Source: Paludibacter sp.
GTDB taxonomy: Bacteria; Bacteroidota; Bacteroidia; Bacteroidales; Paludibacteraceae
Length of the DNA: 64,000 bases
NCBI GenBank assembly: GCA_028710895.1
Contig: JAQTTH010000002.1
Coordinates: 62,001 to 126,000, forward strand
Direction of reading: 5' to 3'
Part shown: positions 29,327 to 37,905 of the stretch, piece by piece
Numbering within the stretch: the first letter of the stretch is position 1
Layout of the letters: the number at the start of each line of letters is the position of its first letter
The notes under the pieces: generated by a model
Databases searched by the model: none
What the model saw: the letters and a program-made list of their open reading frames with translations, nothing else
What the model was told of the DNA's origin: nothing
Made by a program: the position numbers and the translations under genes

Positions 29327-29578
29327 TCAAAAATAAAAATCCAGTTTCTCTTCTAATTCCTCAATACTTTCCACTAAAATCCATCGTTCGTTTTTAATAA
29401 TGTTATAGGGAGATACAATACCCAATCTTTCAAGAACGTCAATTGCTCGACTACATGCATTATAATAGTACCCAAATTTCCGTTGAACTTTTGACGTGTT
29501 ACAATAATTTGTGCAGACGATATAATATGCAATCGTCTGTACCTGTTCCATGAATGATAATTTAGTTTCGTCTTCCAT
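29327..29578 (-). CDS. Stand-alone FtsK-gamma-like winged-helix protein
   Basis: This 83-residue protein corresponds to the gamma domain at the very C-terminus of the FtsK DNA translocase, without the motor. Residues 31-35 (VQRKF) and 38-57 (containing YYN, R44 and VLERLGIVSP) match the FtsK gamma consensus (QRxF, GYNRAxR, LExxGIVxP) almost position for position. A short acidic helix follows. In FtsK this domain reads the KOPS polarity sequences and contacts XerD to switch on recombination. Here the gene starts 23 bases after the stop of a tyrosine recombinase and is followed by a second copy. A role as recombinase activator or directionality factor is inferred and untested. Confidence 0.72.
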   Translation of the reverse strand: MEDETKLSFMEQVQTIAYYIVCTNYCNTSKVQRKFGYYYNACSRAIDVLERLGIVSPYNIIKNERWILVESIEELEEKLDFYF

Positions 29579-29601
29579 AATAGGTTATTTAATATGACTG
29601 A

Positions 29602-31032
29602 TTATACTTTCTTCAATTGTGCAAACAAATCCACACTTCTATCTCTGTCTCCAACAAAAATGGAAGAGTTTTCATTCCCTGTGGTGATATTGAAAACTGG
29701 TTTAAATGGTTTGGTAATTCTTAAATCTAATCCATTGACACATTCTATTTGAGTAGAGTCTTCGATACTATAATATCTGCTTATTTCTTTCGAGTTTACC
29801 CTATGACCACTCATAGAATAGATTGCTTCACTATTAAATCCCATATTTACAAGTGTGGATAAAAATACCCTACGAGCAAGATGTGCACTAACCAATTGGT
29901 CTAGTGTAGCATGTTCTGTTTCGTTTGTTTTTCCATTCAAATAAGTTACCATTCTTGTAAGACCAACTGTTTTAAATAATTTCTTCAATCCAGTTCTATA
30001 CGTTTTTAAACTCATTCTTGGAATCAAATAATCAGAATCACCTTTATACTTAGATATAATTTCCTTTGCTAAATCATTCAATGGGACACTCACCTTGATT
30101 TGATATTTACGTGTTTTACTTGGATAGTACTCTATTTTATTATTGATTATATCCGTGTGTTTCAGACTGAAAAAGTCCGTCACACGGAATCCTACCATGC
30201 AATTCAATATGAAAATATCCCTTATTACTTGAAGTCTTTTGTCAACTATCCCTACATTCTGCAGGTTTTGAAATTCAGTTTTCGTCAATACTATTGGATT
30301 ACCATATACTTCTGAACCAATCTTGTAATTTTCGAAAGGATTATAGGACTGTTTGTACTTTGATTTATAATAATAGATAAAACTGCTTAGTTTCTTCATA
30401 TATCCAATAATCGTATTGTTCCCCCTTCTACTAATCAATTCTCCTTTTTGAAGATTGTACAATTCAGGATTGGTTTTGCATAGTTGATATTCAATATTCA
30501 AGAACTTTTGAAATTCAGTCAATACTGAAAAATCAATATCTGAGTATCTAAAAGCAATCTTCTTTCCTTTGATTAAGGAAAGGTAATCCTGAAACCGAAC
30601 GAAACTATTAAATACTGTTTTGAAACTTTTCCGTCTTAAATTGGATATGTCGTGATTCTTGATATAATAATCAAATTCGGTGATAAGGTCAATATTATAT
30701 ATATCTTCCTTATTCTTGATATTCAATAGATATTGATTAACTTCCTGAGTTAACCACTTTGAAGTAGGTTCAACTGCTTTATCTTTATTAGAATAGACTT
30801 CACGAATGACTTTTACACGGTCAGAAATCTGTTGATTGACCAACTCTTTCTTTGGGTCTTCCAAGGTGTATTTTCTCAAATATCCCTGATTGAGTTTGTC
30901 CCAGAGATTTACATCAACTATAATTTCACTCGTGTATGATAAGTCAACTTTCTTACCATCACGTACCCGAAACATTACATTTGCAGTTGATTTTGAATTG
31001 TATTTTTTGATAATTGCATGTATTTTCAACAT
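29602..31032 (-). CDS. Tyrosine recombinase/integrase
   Basis: This 476-residue site-specific recombinase has an N-terminal arm-binding-like domain (about 1-95), a SAM-like core-binding domain (about 110-235) and a C-terminal catalytic domain (about 245-430). The catalytic set is visible: R283 (GFRVTDF), a lysine around K306-K309, H384 and R387 (HLARR), H410 (SGHR) and the nucleophile Y420 (Y421 is adjacent). About 45 residues extend past the catalytic fold. It starts 101 bases after the stop of a second recombinase and resembles it in domain order and motifs. The pair could form a heteromeric synapse like XerC/XerD or act separately. Its target site is unknown. Confidence 0.88.
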   Translation of the reverse strand: MLKIHAIIKKYNSKSTANVMFRVRDGKKVDLSYTSEIIVDVNLWDKLNQGYLRKYTLEDPKKELVNQQISDRVKVIREVYSNKDKAVEPTSKWLTQEVNQYLLNIKNKEDIYNIDLITEFDYYIKNHDISNLRRKSFKTVFNSFVRFQDYLSLIKGKKIAFRYSDIDFSVLTEFQKFLNIEYQLCKTNPELYNLQKGELISRRGNNTIIGYMKKLSSFIYYYKSKYKQSYNPFENYKIGSEVYGNPIVLTKTEFQNLQNVGIVDKRLQVIRDIFILNCMVGFRVTDFFSLKHTDIINNKIEYYPSKTRKYQIKVSVPLNDLAKEIISKYKGDSDYLIPRMSLKTYRTGLKKLFKTVGLTRMVTYLNGKTNETEHATLDQLVSAHLARRVFLSTLVNMGFNSEAIYSMSGHRVNSKEISRYYSIEDSTQIECVNGLDLRITKPFKPVFNITTGNENSSIFVGDRDRSVDLFAQLKKV

Positions 31033-31133
31033 TCATAATTGGATTCTTTTTTATCGAATGAACGATTTTAGAATATTGTATTCCAATAAGGTTGAAAAGT
31101 TTGAAAATGAATCAAAAAATATCTAAGAATATT

Positions 31134-32495
31134 TCATTCAAGAAAATTTACCAACTTTTTCTTTACTTCTTTGTCAATGGTTCTGTACCGTTCAAAACTT
31201 TTACTCCCAGGTACATGTCCGGTTAATGAAGATATAAGACTAGGGTCTTGAATCTTGTTATACATATTCCCAATAAAATACCTTCTTGCCATATGAGAAC
31301 TCGCAACTTCATTGATTGGTTTAATCTCTTCGTATCTCGTTATTGTATTCAAAACGATTACATTCCGGGTAATTCCAGTTTCGAAGAAAATGGTTTTTAT
31401 GGTTCTATTATATTCTTGCTCAAAAGTAAAGGGGAGTAAAGGTCCAACTTCATAAGAAATGTATTTATTCAGAATTTTCTGAGCAATTGAATTCAAAGGT
31501 ACACTCACGGTTATAACACGTTCTCTTTTTGTCTTATGTGGGATATACTCTATACAACCATCTATTATATTGTTGCGAGTAAATTTCATTAGATCACCAA
31601 CTCTTGCTCCACACATGCACTGAAATACGAAAATGTCACGTTGTGTTTCAATCAATGGTCTTTGAGAAAAATCTTTTTCATAGATTCGCATAAGTTCTTC
31701 CACTGTTGGGAAAATAGGAGTTCCGTAAACACATTCCCGTAAAGTATATTTTGAAAAAGGATAGTTTCGGGTGTATCCATGTTTAATTGACCAATTAAAG
31801 AATGCTCTTATTTTAATCATCATACCGGTTGTTGTATTGATTCCCCTTGGTCTGTTTGAGTTATACTTTGGAAATAAGAAACAAAATTTCTTATCTTCGT
31901 TTGCGATGTAAAACTCATTTTTGAGGTATAAATGAATTTCAGACAATATGATATCGTCTGTATTATCTAATGAAAGTATATAGTCAGGTTTTGTTTTCCG
32001 TTTTATGTAAACAAATCTAATTAAAGTGTTTTTTACGACTGCATATGATTCTTTTCTTTCATCAGATAAATCATTTCTCAGGAGGAATTGATCAAATACG
32101 TCAAAGAAATTTATTATTTCCTCAACAGGAGGTTGTACAATTATGTCTTCCTTAATTTCAGTATCAACATTTTCTGCTTTTGCTTTTTCAAGTGACAATT
32201 TGATTTGATTACCTAAATACTTTGAATTAAGTATTGATGTGTCTTTTGTATTGACATAAATGGTAGTAATCAGTTTCCATAATTCATAAATTTCAGTATC
32301 AATCTTTAGTTTGTCTGAAATAGAATAAAACGGTGATACTTTTATACCTTGAATCTTAGAATCCCAATATTTGGGTAGTACTTCAATATCACTAGTGTAT
32401 TCAGCATCGACCTCTTTTCCTGCACGTAATCTAAATCTTACTTTTACAGGAGTGTTTATTTTATATACCTTTATGAATGCTTTTACCGTTGCCAT
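31134..32495 (-). CDS. Tyrosine recombinase/integrase (first of pair)
   Basis: This protein has about 453 residues, counted from the ATG at 32495. A longer frame to 32546 adds 17 residues with no fit to the family, and the paralogue also begins directly at the arm-binding domain. Domains are arm-binding-like (about 1-100), core-binding (about 128-240) and catalytic (about 260-445). The catalytic residues R298 (GARVGDL), K321 (HKTKR), H401 and R404 (HMARR), H427 (TGHV) and Y437 (ERYRTI) are all present. It heads the four-gene minus-strand operon. A -7-like box ends about 6 bases before the ATG, which would give a nearly leaderless transcript. Confidence 0.87.
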   Translation of the reverse strand: MATVKAFIKVYKINTPVKVRFRLRAGKEVDAEYTSDIEVLPKYWDSKIQGIKVSPFYSISDKLKIDTEIYELWKLITTIYVNTKDTSILNSKYLGNQIKLSLEKAKAENVDTEIKEDIIVQPPVEEIINFFDVFDQFLLRNDLSDERKESYAVVKNTLIRFVYIKRKTKPDYILSLDNTDDIILSEIHLYLKNEFYIANEDKKFCFLFPKYNSNRPRGINTTTGMMIKIRAFFNWSIKHGYTRNYPFSKYTLRECVYGTPIFPTVEELMRIYEKDFSQRPLIETQRDIFVFQCMCGARVGDLMKFTRNNIIDGCIEYIPHKTKRERVITVSVPLNSIAQKILNKYISYEVGPLLPFTFEQEYNRTIKTIFFETGITRNVIVLNTITRYEEIKPINEVASSHMARRYFIGNMYNKIQDPSLISSLTGHVPGSKSFERYRTIDKEVKKKLVNFLE

Positions 32496-32501
32496 ATGGA
32501 G

Positions 32502-32536
32502 CAAACTTAGGAGATTTTCCCGACATTTTCCCCAAA
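32502..32536 (-). promoter_or_regulatory. Candidate promoter of the recombinase operon
   Basis: On the minus strand TAAGTTTG (32502-32509) matches the TAnnTTTG box exactly. A TTTG (32533-32536) lies 23 bases upstream of it, a little far for a -33 box. The predicted transcript would begin at or very near the ATG at 32495, so it could be leaderless. This is a motif match only. Confidence 0.3.
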
Positions 32537-32672
32537 AACCGGTCATACTCAGATACTTTAGATCTTGCTAGGATTCCTTAAGATTTGAATTTTGATTTGT
32601 AACTAGCTGGTAACTAAATTAATATATGAATGGAAAAAGAGGAAAGTAAGTGTTTGAGACAGAGGGCATCTA

Positions 32673-32688
32673 CCTGTCGCGGTCACCA
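32673..32688. other. tRNA-3'-end-like scar next to the recombinase module
   Basis: The string CCTGTCGCGGTCACCA has the form of a tRNA T-stem, acceptor strand and CCA, and is followed within 12 bases by a strong terminator. The preceding bases do not form a T-loop (no TTC) and no tRNA body is present. Integrases often recombine into tRNA 3' ends, so this might be an attachment scar, but it may also be chance. Confidence 0.22.
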
Positions 32689-32699
32689 TTTAAAAGCTC

Positions 32700-32735
32700 A
32701 AAACTCCCTGATAATGAAAATTATCAGGGAGTTTT
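32700..32735 (+). terminator. Strong rho-independent terminator
   Basis: A perfect 16-bp stem (32700-32715 with 32720-32735) has a four-base loop and is followed by a T-rich run. No plus-strand gene ends just upstream, which suggests it once terminated a transcript, perhaps an RNA gene, now lost at the element boundary. It would also insulate the GH2 gene at 32831. Confidence 0.75.
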
Positions 32736-32784
32736 TGGTTTTAGGATAACTACTCAACAGATACTTAGATATAAAATCTTTTTA

Positions 32785-32792
32785 TACCTTTG
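32785..32792 (+). promoter_or_regulatory. Candidate -7 box for the GH2 gene
   Basis: TACCTTTG matches TAnnTTTG exactly, 39 bases before the start at 32831. A clear -33 TTTG is not visible. The position just after a terminator supports a fresh transcription start here. Confidence 0.42.
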
Positions 32793-32830
32793 GGAACTCA
32801 ATCACATGATATTTAGATCTTATTTACATC

Positions 32831-34642
32831 ATGAAAAACACAATTAAAAATGTATTATTCTTACTGGCTATAACATTAGCAGGAACAGTTGCAGCTCAAA
32901 CTACTCCACAAATCATCAACATTGAAGGTCGGAAAACAATATCGCTGGACGGTATATGGAGAACAATTGTCGATCCATTCGAGAATGGGTATTACGATTA
33001 CCGCCGTCAACCGATAAAAAACGGCTACGGAGCTGATAAAGATATTGTGGATAAAAGTGTACTTCAGGAATATAACTTTTCTACAGACCGTACATTGTCT
33101 GTTCCGGGCGATTGGAATACACAACGTCCGGAGTTATATTATTACGAAGGAACTGTTTGGTACAGAAATCGGTTTCAGTACGAAGTGAAGGATAATAAGC
33201 GTGTTTTCCTGTACTTTGGAGCTGTGAATTATGAGGCCATTGTATTTGTGAATGGGAAAGAAATTGGTCAGCATGTGGGTGGGTTTACCCCTTTCAATTT
33301 TGAAGTAACAGGATTGTTAAAGACGGGTGAAAACTCGTTGGTAGTAAAGGTAGATAATAAACGGATGCTTGATGCCGTACCTACCTTAAATTTCGACTGG
33401 TGGAATTACGGAGGTATAACCCGTCAGGTAAAACTTGTTGAAACGCCTGCTACTTTTGTTCGCGATTACTACGTGCAACTTAAAAAGAACGATAAGAGTA
33501 TTATTAATGGTTGGATTCAGCTTGATGGTGATCAGTTAAACAAGGCTGTGAGAATTGAAATTCCGGAACTGAAAATATCACAACAGTTTACTCCCAATGC
33601 AAAAGGTTATGTTGCCTTTGAGCTAAAAGCAAAACCAACTTTGTGGACTCCCGAAAATCCAAAGTTATATGGAATAAACATATCAGTTGACGATGAAGCA
33701 GTGACAGATGAGATTGGTTTCAGAACGATTGAAACCAAAGGTACACAAGTTTTATTGAATGGAAAACCAGTTTTCTTAAGGGGTATTTGTATTCATGAAG
33801 AAGCGCCATTTCGTAACGGACGTGCTTATTCTAAAGAGGAAGACATAACCTTACTGCAATGGGCAAAAGAGATGGGCTGTAACTTTGTTCGCCTGGCACA
33901 TTATCCGCACAACGAACAAATGATTCGTCAGGCTGAGAGAATGGGCATTTTGGTTTGGTCGGAAATTCCGGTTTACTGGACTATCCAATGGGGAAATCAG
34001 GAAACATATAAGAATGCCGAAGCCCAATTGACCGATATGATAACGCGCGATAAAAATCGCTCGAATATAATCATTTGGTCTATCGCCAACGAAACTCCGC
34101 ATGGCGCTGAACGGCTGGATTTTCTGTCACGGCTGGCAGCAAAAACCAGAGAGCTTGATCCGGGACGATTGGTAGGAGCGGCAATGGAAAAAGTAGAACT
34201 CAAACCAGGAGTGATGACTGTAAATGATGACTTAAGTAAGGTTATGGATGTCCTGAGTTTTAATGAATATGTGGGTTGGTACGATGGATTGCCCGAAAAA
34301 TGTGACCGCGTAAACTGGACTTTCACCGATTCGAAACCAATCATAATCACTGAATTTGGCGGCGAAGCATTATACGGACTTCAAGGTGGAAAAACAGATC
34401 GGTTTACCGAAGATTATCAGGAGGATTTATACATTCGCAGTGTGAACATGTTTAAGCGCATTCCGGGTCTTGCCGGCACAACTCCGTGGATTCTGAAAGA
34501 TTTTCGCTCACCACGCCGCCAACTGCGCGATATGCAGGACGACTTCAACCGCAAAGGAGTTATATCAGACAAGGGTGAAAAAAAGAGAGCATTCTATGTA
34601 ATGAAGAAATGGTACGATGAACTAAAGAAACAGTATAAATAA
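32831..34642 (+). CDS. GH2 glycosidase (beta-glucuronidase/beta-galactosidase type)
   Basis: This 603-residue secreted GH2 enzyme has a signal peptide to about 22 (TVAAQ), a sugar-binding jelly roll (about 35-210), an immunoglobulin-like domain (about 212-300) and a TIM barrel (about 300-590). The acid/base is E421 (SIANETP) and the nucleophile E508 (IITEFGGE). The length and barrel motifs resemble beta-glucuronidases more than the four long GH2 paralogues at 38-49 kb, from which it is clearly different. It has no T9SS domain, so it is probably periplasmic. It could remove glucuronic acid or galactose from arabinogalactan side chains, but the actual sugar cannot be read from sequence. Confidence 0.88.
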   Translation: MKNTIKNVLFLLAITLAGTVAAQTTPQIINIEGRKTISLDGIWRTIVDPFENGYYDYRRQPIKNGYGADKDIVDKSVLQEYNFSTDRTLSVPGDWNTQRPELYYYEGTVWYRNRFQYEVKDNKRVFLYFGAVNYEAIVFVNGKEIGQHVGGFTPFNFEVTGLLKTGENSLVVKVDNKRMLDAVPTLNFDWWNYGGITRQVKLVETPATFVRDYYVQLKKNDKSIINGWIQLDGDQLNKAVRIEIPELKISQQFTPNAKGYVAFELKAKPTLWTPENPKLYGINISVDDEAVTDEIGFRTIETKGTQVLLNGKPVFLRGICIHEEAPFRNGRAYSKEEDITLLQWAKEMGCNFVRLAHYPHNEQMIRQAERMGILVWSEIPVYWTIQWGNQETYKNAEAQLTDMITRDKNRSNIIIWSIANETPHGAERLDFLSRLAAKTRELDPGRLVGAAMEKVELKPGVMTVNDDLSKVMDVLSFNEYVGWYDGLPEKCDRVNWTFTDSKPIIITEFGGEALYGLQGGKTDRFTEDYQEDLYIRSVNMFKRIPGLAGTTPWILKDFRSPRRQLRDMQDDFNRKGVISDKGEKKRAFYVMKKWYDELKKQYK

Positions 34643-34766
34643 CTGTACGCTTTAATAGAAATCATAAAATTGAGTTGATACATATCTGTTTTTAGTAATT
34701 AAATAATTGATGAATTTTAAACAAAGTGTTACTAAAATGAGTTAGTGTATAAAAGATTATACAACA

Positions 34767-35195
34767 ATGAATTTACAAATAAACAGTTATCAGTTTGGAG
34801 AACGGCCTCAGGTAACAAAGCCAGATCCTGAGTTTCTGAAGGTATTGGGAGAGGCTGGAGTTCGTGAAATGGTGAGCAAACATTACGATTTGCTTCGTGA
34901 TAGTGAAATAAAACATCTTTTTCCGGAATCAGTGGAGGGATTAGAGAATTCAAAAAGAAATTCAGCCGATTTTATGGTTCAGATTATGGGTGGTCCGGAA
35001 TACTTTAATAATAATCGGGGCAGACCGATGCTGGCAAATCGTCATAGTCATTTCAAAATTACTGCAGAAGGACGCATAATCTGGCTTAACTGCTACAAAC
35101 AGGTTTTGATGCAAATAGAGGCACCCGAACATCTGATTGTTTCCTTTTGGAATTACCTGAATGTTTTTTCTAACTGGATGGTGAATTCAAAATAG
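34767..35195 (+). CDS. Truncated haemoglobin (group II-like)
   Basis: This 142-residue globin has the 2-on-2 truncated haemoglobin pattern. The segment 'MGGPEYF...GRPML' leads into the proximal haem ligand H93 in NRHSHFKI, then W106 in the G helix. The spacing matches group II (GlbO-like) proteins. Such proteins bind oxygen, nitric oxide or peroxide in the cytoplasm. About 20 extra residues precede the globin fold. It stands 51 bases before transaldolase, possibly co-transcribed. It has no evident link to glycan breakdown; protection from oxygen or NO in a mostly anaerobic bacterium is a reasonable inference. Confidence 0.85.
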   Translation: MNLQINSYQFGERPQVTKPDPEFLKVLGEAGVREMVSKHYDLLRDSEIKHLFPESVEGLENSKRNSADFMVQIMGGPEYFNNNRGRPMLANRHSHFKITAEGRIIWLNCYKQVLMQIEAPEHLIVSFWNYLNVFSNWMVNSK

Positions 35196-35246
35196 CATTT
35201 ATTGGTTTAGTTGATTAAAATAATTTTACCTATTAAAACTTATAAT

Positions 35247-36203
35247 ATGAATTTATTAGAACAACTTAAAACGTATACAAAAGTAGTTGCCGATACCGGC
35301 GATTTTGCCTCCATATCGGTTTATCAACCCATTGATGCAACCACTAATCCGTCGCTGATATATGCGGCTGCAATGGATCCCAAATACAGCGCTTTGATTG
35401 ACGATGCCATTTCGTATGCTAAAAGTCAATCAAGTGACAAAGCGATTCAGTTGGGCAAAGCCATGGATAAACTGGCTGTGAATTTTGGCCTTGAAATATT
35501 GAAAATTGTACCGGGGCGGGTTTCTACCGAAGTTGATGCCCGCTTGTCGTTTGATACAGAAGCTACCATTGCCAAGGCACGTGAGTTGATCGCGCTTTAC
35601 GAGGCTAACGGCATTTCGCGCGAACGCATTCTGATAAAAGTTGCATCGACCTGGGAAGGTATTAAAGCCTCCGAAGCGCTCGAAAAAGAGGGTATTCACG
35701 GCAACCTGACATTGTTATTTTCTATGGCTCAGGCAGTACGATGTGCTGAAGCCAAGGTAACATTGATTTCACCTTTTGTTGGAAGAATTCTCGACTGGCA
35801 CAAAAAAGACCGTGGTGTTTCCGAAATTCCCGGTGCAGAGGATCCCGGCGTAAAATCGGTTCAGGAAATCTATAACTACTATAAGAAATTCGGTTATAAC
35901 ACGATTGTTATGGGAGCCAGCTTCCGGAATATCGGTGAGATTATAGAAATTGTGGGTTGCGATGCTTTGACTATTGCACCATCATTACTGAAAGAGCTTG
36001 AGAGCACCGAAGGTATTTTGGAAAAGAAATTGGATGCAGAAAAATCAAAACAACTTGATATTAGTTCAATTCACATGGACGAAAAAACATTCCGGTGGAT
36101 GATGAACGAAGATGCAATGGCAACAGAAAAGTTAGCTGAAGGAATTCGAAACTTCACAAAGGATTTGATTAAACTGGAAAAATACATTGCCGGAATTCTG
36201 TAA
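35247..36203 (+). CDS. tal: Transaldolase
   Basis: This 318-residue cytoplasmic enzyme moves a three-carbon dihydroxyacetone unit between sedoheptulose-7-phosphate and glyceraldehyde-3-phosphate in the non-oxidative pentose phosphate pathway. It has the TalB-like length. Visible features are the 'DATTNPSLI' segment and the Schiff-base lysine K131 in [12 protein letters not shown], followed by '[12 protein letters not shown]'. I start at the ATG at 35247. An upstream in-frame TTG at 35211 would add an untypical 12-residue leader. Placement near arabinosidase genes makes sense because arabinose enters metabolism as xylulose-5-phosphate. It is followed by a bidirectional terminator. Confidence 0.95.
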   Translation: MNLLEQLKTYTKVVADTGDFASISVYQPIDATTNPSLIYAAAMDPKYSALIDDAISYAKSQSSDKAIQLGKAMDKLAVNFGLEILKIVPGRVSTEVDARLSFDTEATIAKARELIALYEANGISRERILIKVASTWEGIKASEALEKEGIHGNLTLLFSMAQAVRCAEAKVTLISPFVGRILDWHKKDRGVSEIPGAEDPGVKSVQEIYNYYKKFGYNTIVMGASFRNIGEIIEIVGCDALTIAPSLLKELESTEGILEKKLDAEKSKQLDISSIHMDEKTFRWMMNEDAMATEKLAEGIRNFTKDLIKLEKYIAGIL

Positions 36204-36222
36204 TAATTGAAACGTATTGACA

Positions 36223-36263
36223 AACAGGGGTGAGAACAGTATTGTTTTCACCTCTGTTTTTTT
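36223..36263. terminator. Terminator between tal and the sulfatase gene
   Basis: A long GC-containing stem (about 36223-36236 with 36244-36258) is followed by seven T residues on the plus strand. It lies between convergent genes and probably serves at least tal. Confidence 0.75.
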
Positions 36264-36297
36264 AATTCAGGATCTATCAACAAGGAAGATCTTTTGA

Positions 36298-37905
36298 TTA
36301 TCTCGGCACGGTTAACCCCATCTTAACAGCCCATGCATTCCACAGGTTTTTAAGCTCGGTTACTTTATCCGGATTTTCGATAGCCACGTTTTTAGTTTCC
36401 GATAAATCTGTAGCCATATTATACAACTGCCATGCAGCATTTTTGGGCGAAACCAGTTTCCAATCTCCTAAACGAATAGCCCGTCCACCTTCATGTTCCC
36501 AAAATATGGGCGATGTTTGTTCCCTAATTTGGCCTTCAAGTATAGGAGCAATACTTTTAGAATCCATGGGTTTAATGGCGTTACCTTTGTAGGTAGTTGG
36601 ATAATTAGCTCCGGCCAGTTCTAAGCAGGTTGCCATCATATCGATGACATGAACAGGCTGACTTGTAACACTTCCGGGAGTCGTTTTTAACCCGGCAGGC
36701 CAATGTACAATCATTGGGGTGGCAGTACCACCATAGAACGATTCCGATTTCCAATAACGATACGGTGTATTCAGTGCCCCGGCCCAAGCATCGCCAATGT
36801 AATCGTAAGATGTTTCAATGCCGGTGGTTGGATGATCAGCCGGATATTTAATAGGTGTGCCGTTTCGTGTCATCGATGGGCGATCGAAATCGGAGTTGGC
36901 GTATCGCTCAGGCGAAGCCCCGTTATCTGACAGGAAGAAAATAATTGTATTATCGTATTCGCCAGTTTCTTTCAGTTTGGCAATAATTTTTCCAATACCC
37001 TGATCCATGCAATCCACCATGGCAGCATGAACCTCCATGTTGGAAGCTTCCCAGCTTTTATAGGTCTCATTTGCCCACGCCCGACCCGATTCATTTTTCG
37101 ATAACGGAACCTGAGCCGAATCAATCAGACCCATTTGGAGTAATCGGTTATACCGACTTGTGCGCAAAGCATCCCAGCCACCATCATATTTTCCTTTATA
37201 TTTGGCAATGTCCTTCGGTTTGGCATGTAAGGGCCAGTGTGGAGCAGTATAGGCAACATACATAAAGAATGGTTCCGGCTTTTTAGAATCAATATCAATC
37301 AGATCCAGAGTCTTTTGTGTGATATAGTCGGTCATGTAAAAATCTTTTGGAACAGTGTCTATTCGTTGTTCGTTGTGAACTAAACTAAAAGGATCGAAAT
37401 AGTTGGCAACACCCCAAATAATGCCATAGTGCTCGTCAAACCCACGGTTACACGGGTAAGCTGCTTTTGGCGAAAACTCCCCATAATCAACACGGTTGGC
37501 TAACCATTGCATTTGCTCATTATAAGCCCGACCCTGAGTGAGCGACAAATGCCACTTTCCTGTCATGGCAGTATTATAACCGGCAGTTTTAAGTACTTCG
37601 GGGATGGTGACACAGTCGGTCGTCAGGCTCCGTCCCATAGCAGTAATACCAACCACCTGTGGATAACGCCCTGTTAGGAGTGCAGCTCTGGATGGACAGC
37701 TACGGGAGCAGTTGTAAAACTGGGTAAATCGAAGTCCCTGGCTTGCCAACGAGTCAATATTGGGTGTATTGATTTCACCGCCAAAGCAACCTGCATCAGA
37801 ATATCCCATATCATCAGCCAGAATAATCATGATATTTGGTTTCTGAGTTTGAGCTATCGCGAGGGTTGAAGCCAATGAAGCCATTGTTAGCAGTTTTTTT
37901 CTCAT
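36298..37905 (-). CDS. Sulfatase of the arylsulfatase (S1) family
   Basis: This 535-residue secreted protein is predicted to remove sulfate esters from a sugar. It has a signal peptide (to about 19), metal-binding D31-D32 (LADDMGYSD), and the formylglycine signature CPSRAALLTGR with C70 as the residue to be converted. Further family segments are 'TAMTGKWHL' and 'FFLSDNGASPERY'. The cysteine-type motif needs an anaerobic sulfatase-maturating enzyme, which is not in this window. It is the only sulfatase here, between tal and the GH2 cluster and divergent from the latter. It suggests that some target glycan is sulfated; the exact substrate cannot be told. Confidence 0.92.
   Translation of the reverse strand: MRKKLLTMASLASTLAIAQTQKPNIMIILADDMGYSDAGCFGGEINTPNIDSLASQGLRFTQFYNCSRSCPSRAALLTGRYPQVVGITAMGRSLTTDCVTIPEVLKTAGYNTAMTGKWHLSLTQGRAYNEQMQWLANRVDYGEFSPKAAYPCNRGFDEHYGIIWGVANYFDPFSLVHNEQRIDTVPKDFYMTDYITQKTLDLIDIDSKKPEPFFMYVAYTAPHWPLHAKPKDIAKYKGKYDGGWDALRTSRYNRLLQMGLIDSAQVPLSKNESGRAWANETYKSWEASNMEVHAAMVDCMDQGIGKIIAKLKETGEYDNTIIFFLSDNGASPERYANSDFDRPSMTRNGTPIKYPADHPTTGIETSYDYIGDAWAGALNTPYRYWKSESFYGGTATPMIVHWPAGLKTTPGSVTSQPVHVIDMMATCLELAGANYPTTYKGNAIKPMDSKSIAPILEGQIREQTSPIFWEHEGGRAIRLGDWKLVSPKNAAWQLYNMATDLSETKNVAIENPDKVTELKNLWNAWAVKMGLTVPR

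Larger units (their letters stand above)
28953..32735. mobile_element. Putative cargo-less integrative/recombination module
   Basis: This is a compact minus-strand block of two tyrosine recombinases and two FtsK-gamma-like small proteins, bounded by a stem-loop on each side (28953-28993 and 32700-32735). It contains no visible cargo, relaxase, replication or toxin gene. It interrupts a run of carbohydrate genes, and a short tRNA-3'-end-like string (32673-32688) lies just outside the first recombinase. I found no convincing flanking direct repeat by eye, so its limits and mobility are inferred. It could be a degenerate integrative element or a resident site-specific recombination system. Confidence 0.4.

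Noticed and set aside
32496-32546. N-terminal extension of the first tyrosine recombinase
   Set aside because: The extra 17 residues do not fit the arm-binding domain. The paralogue begins directly at that domain, and a promoter-like box lies within the extension.
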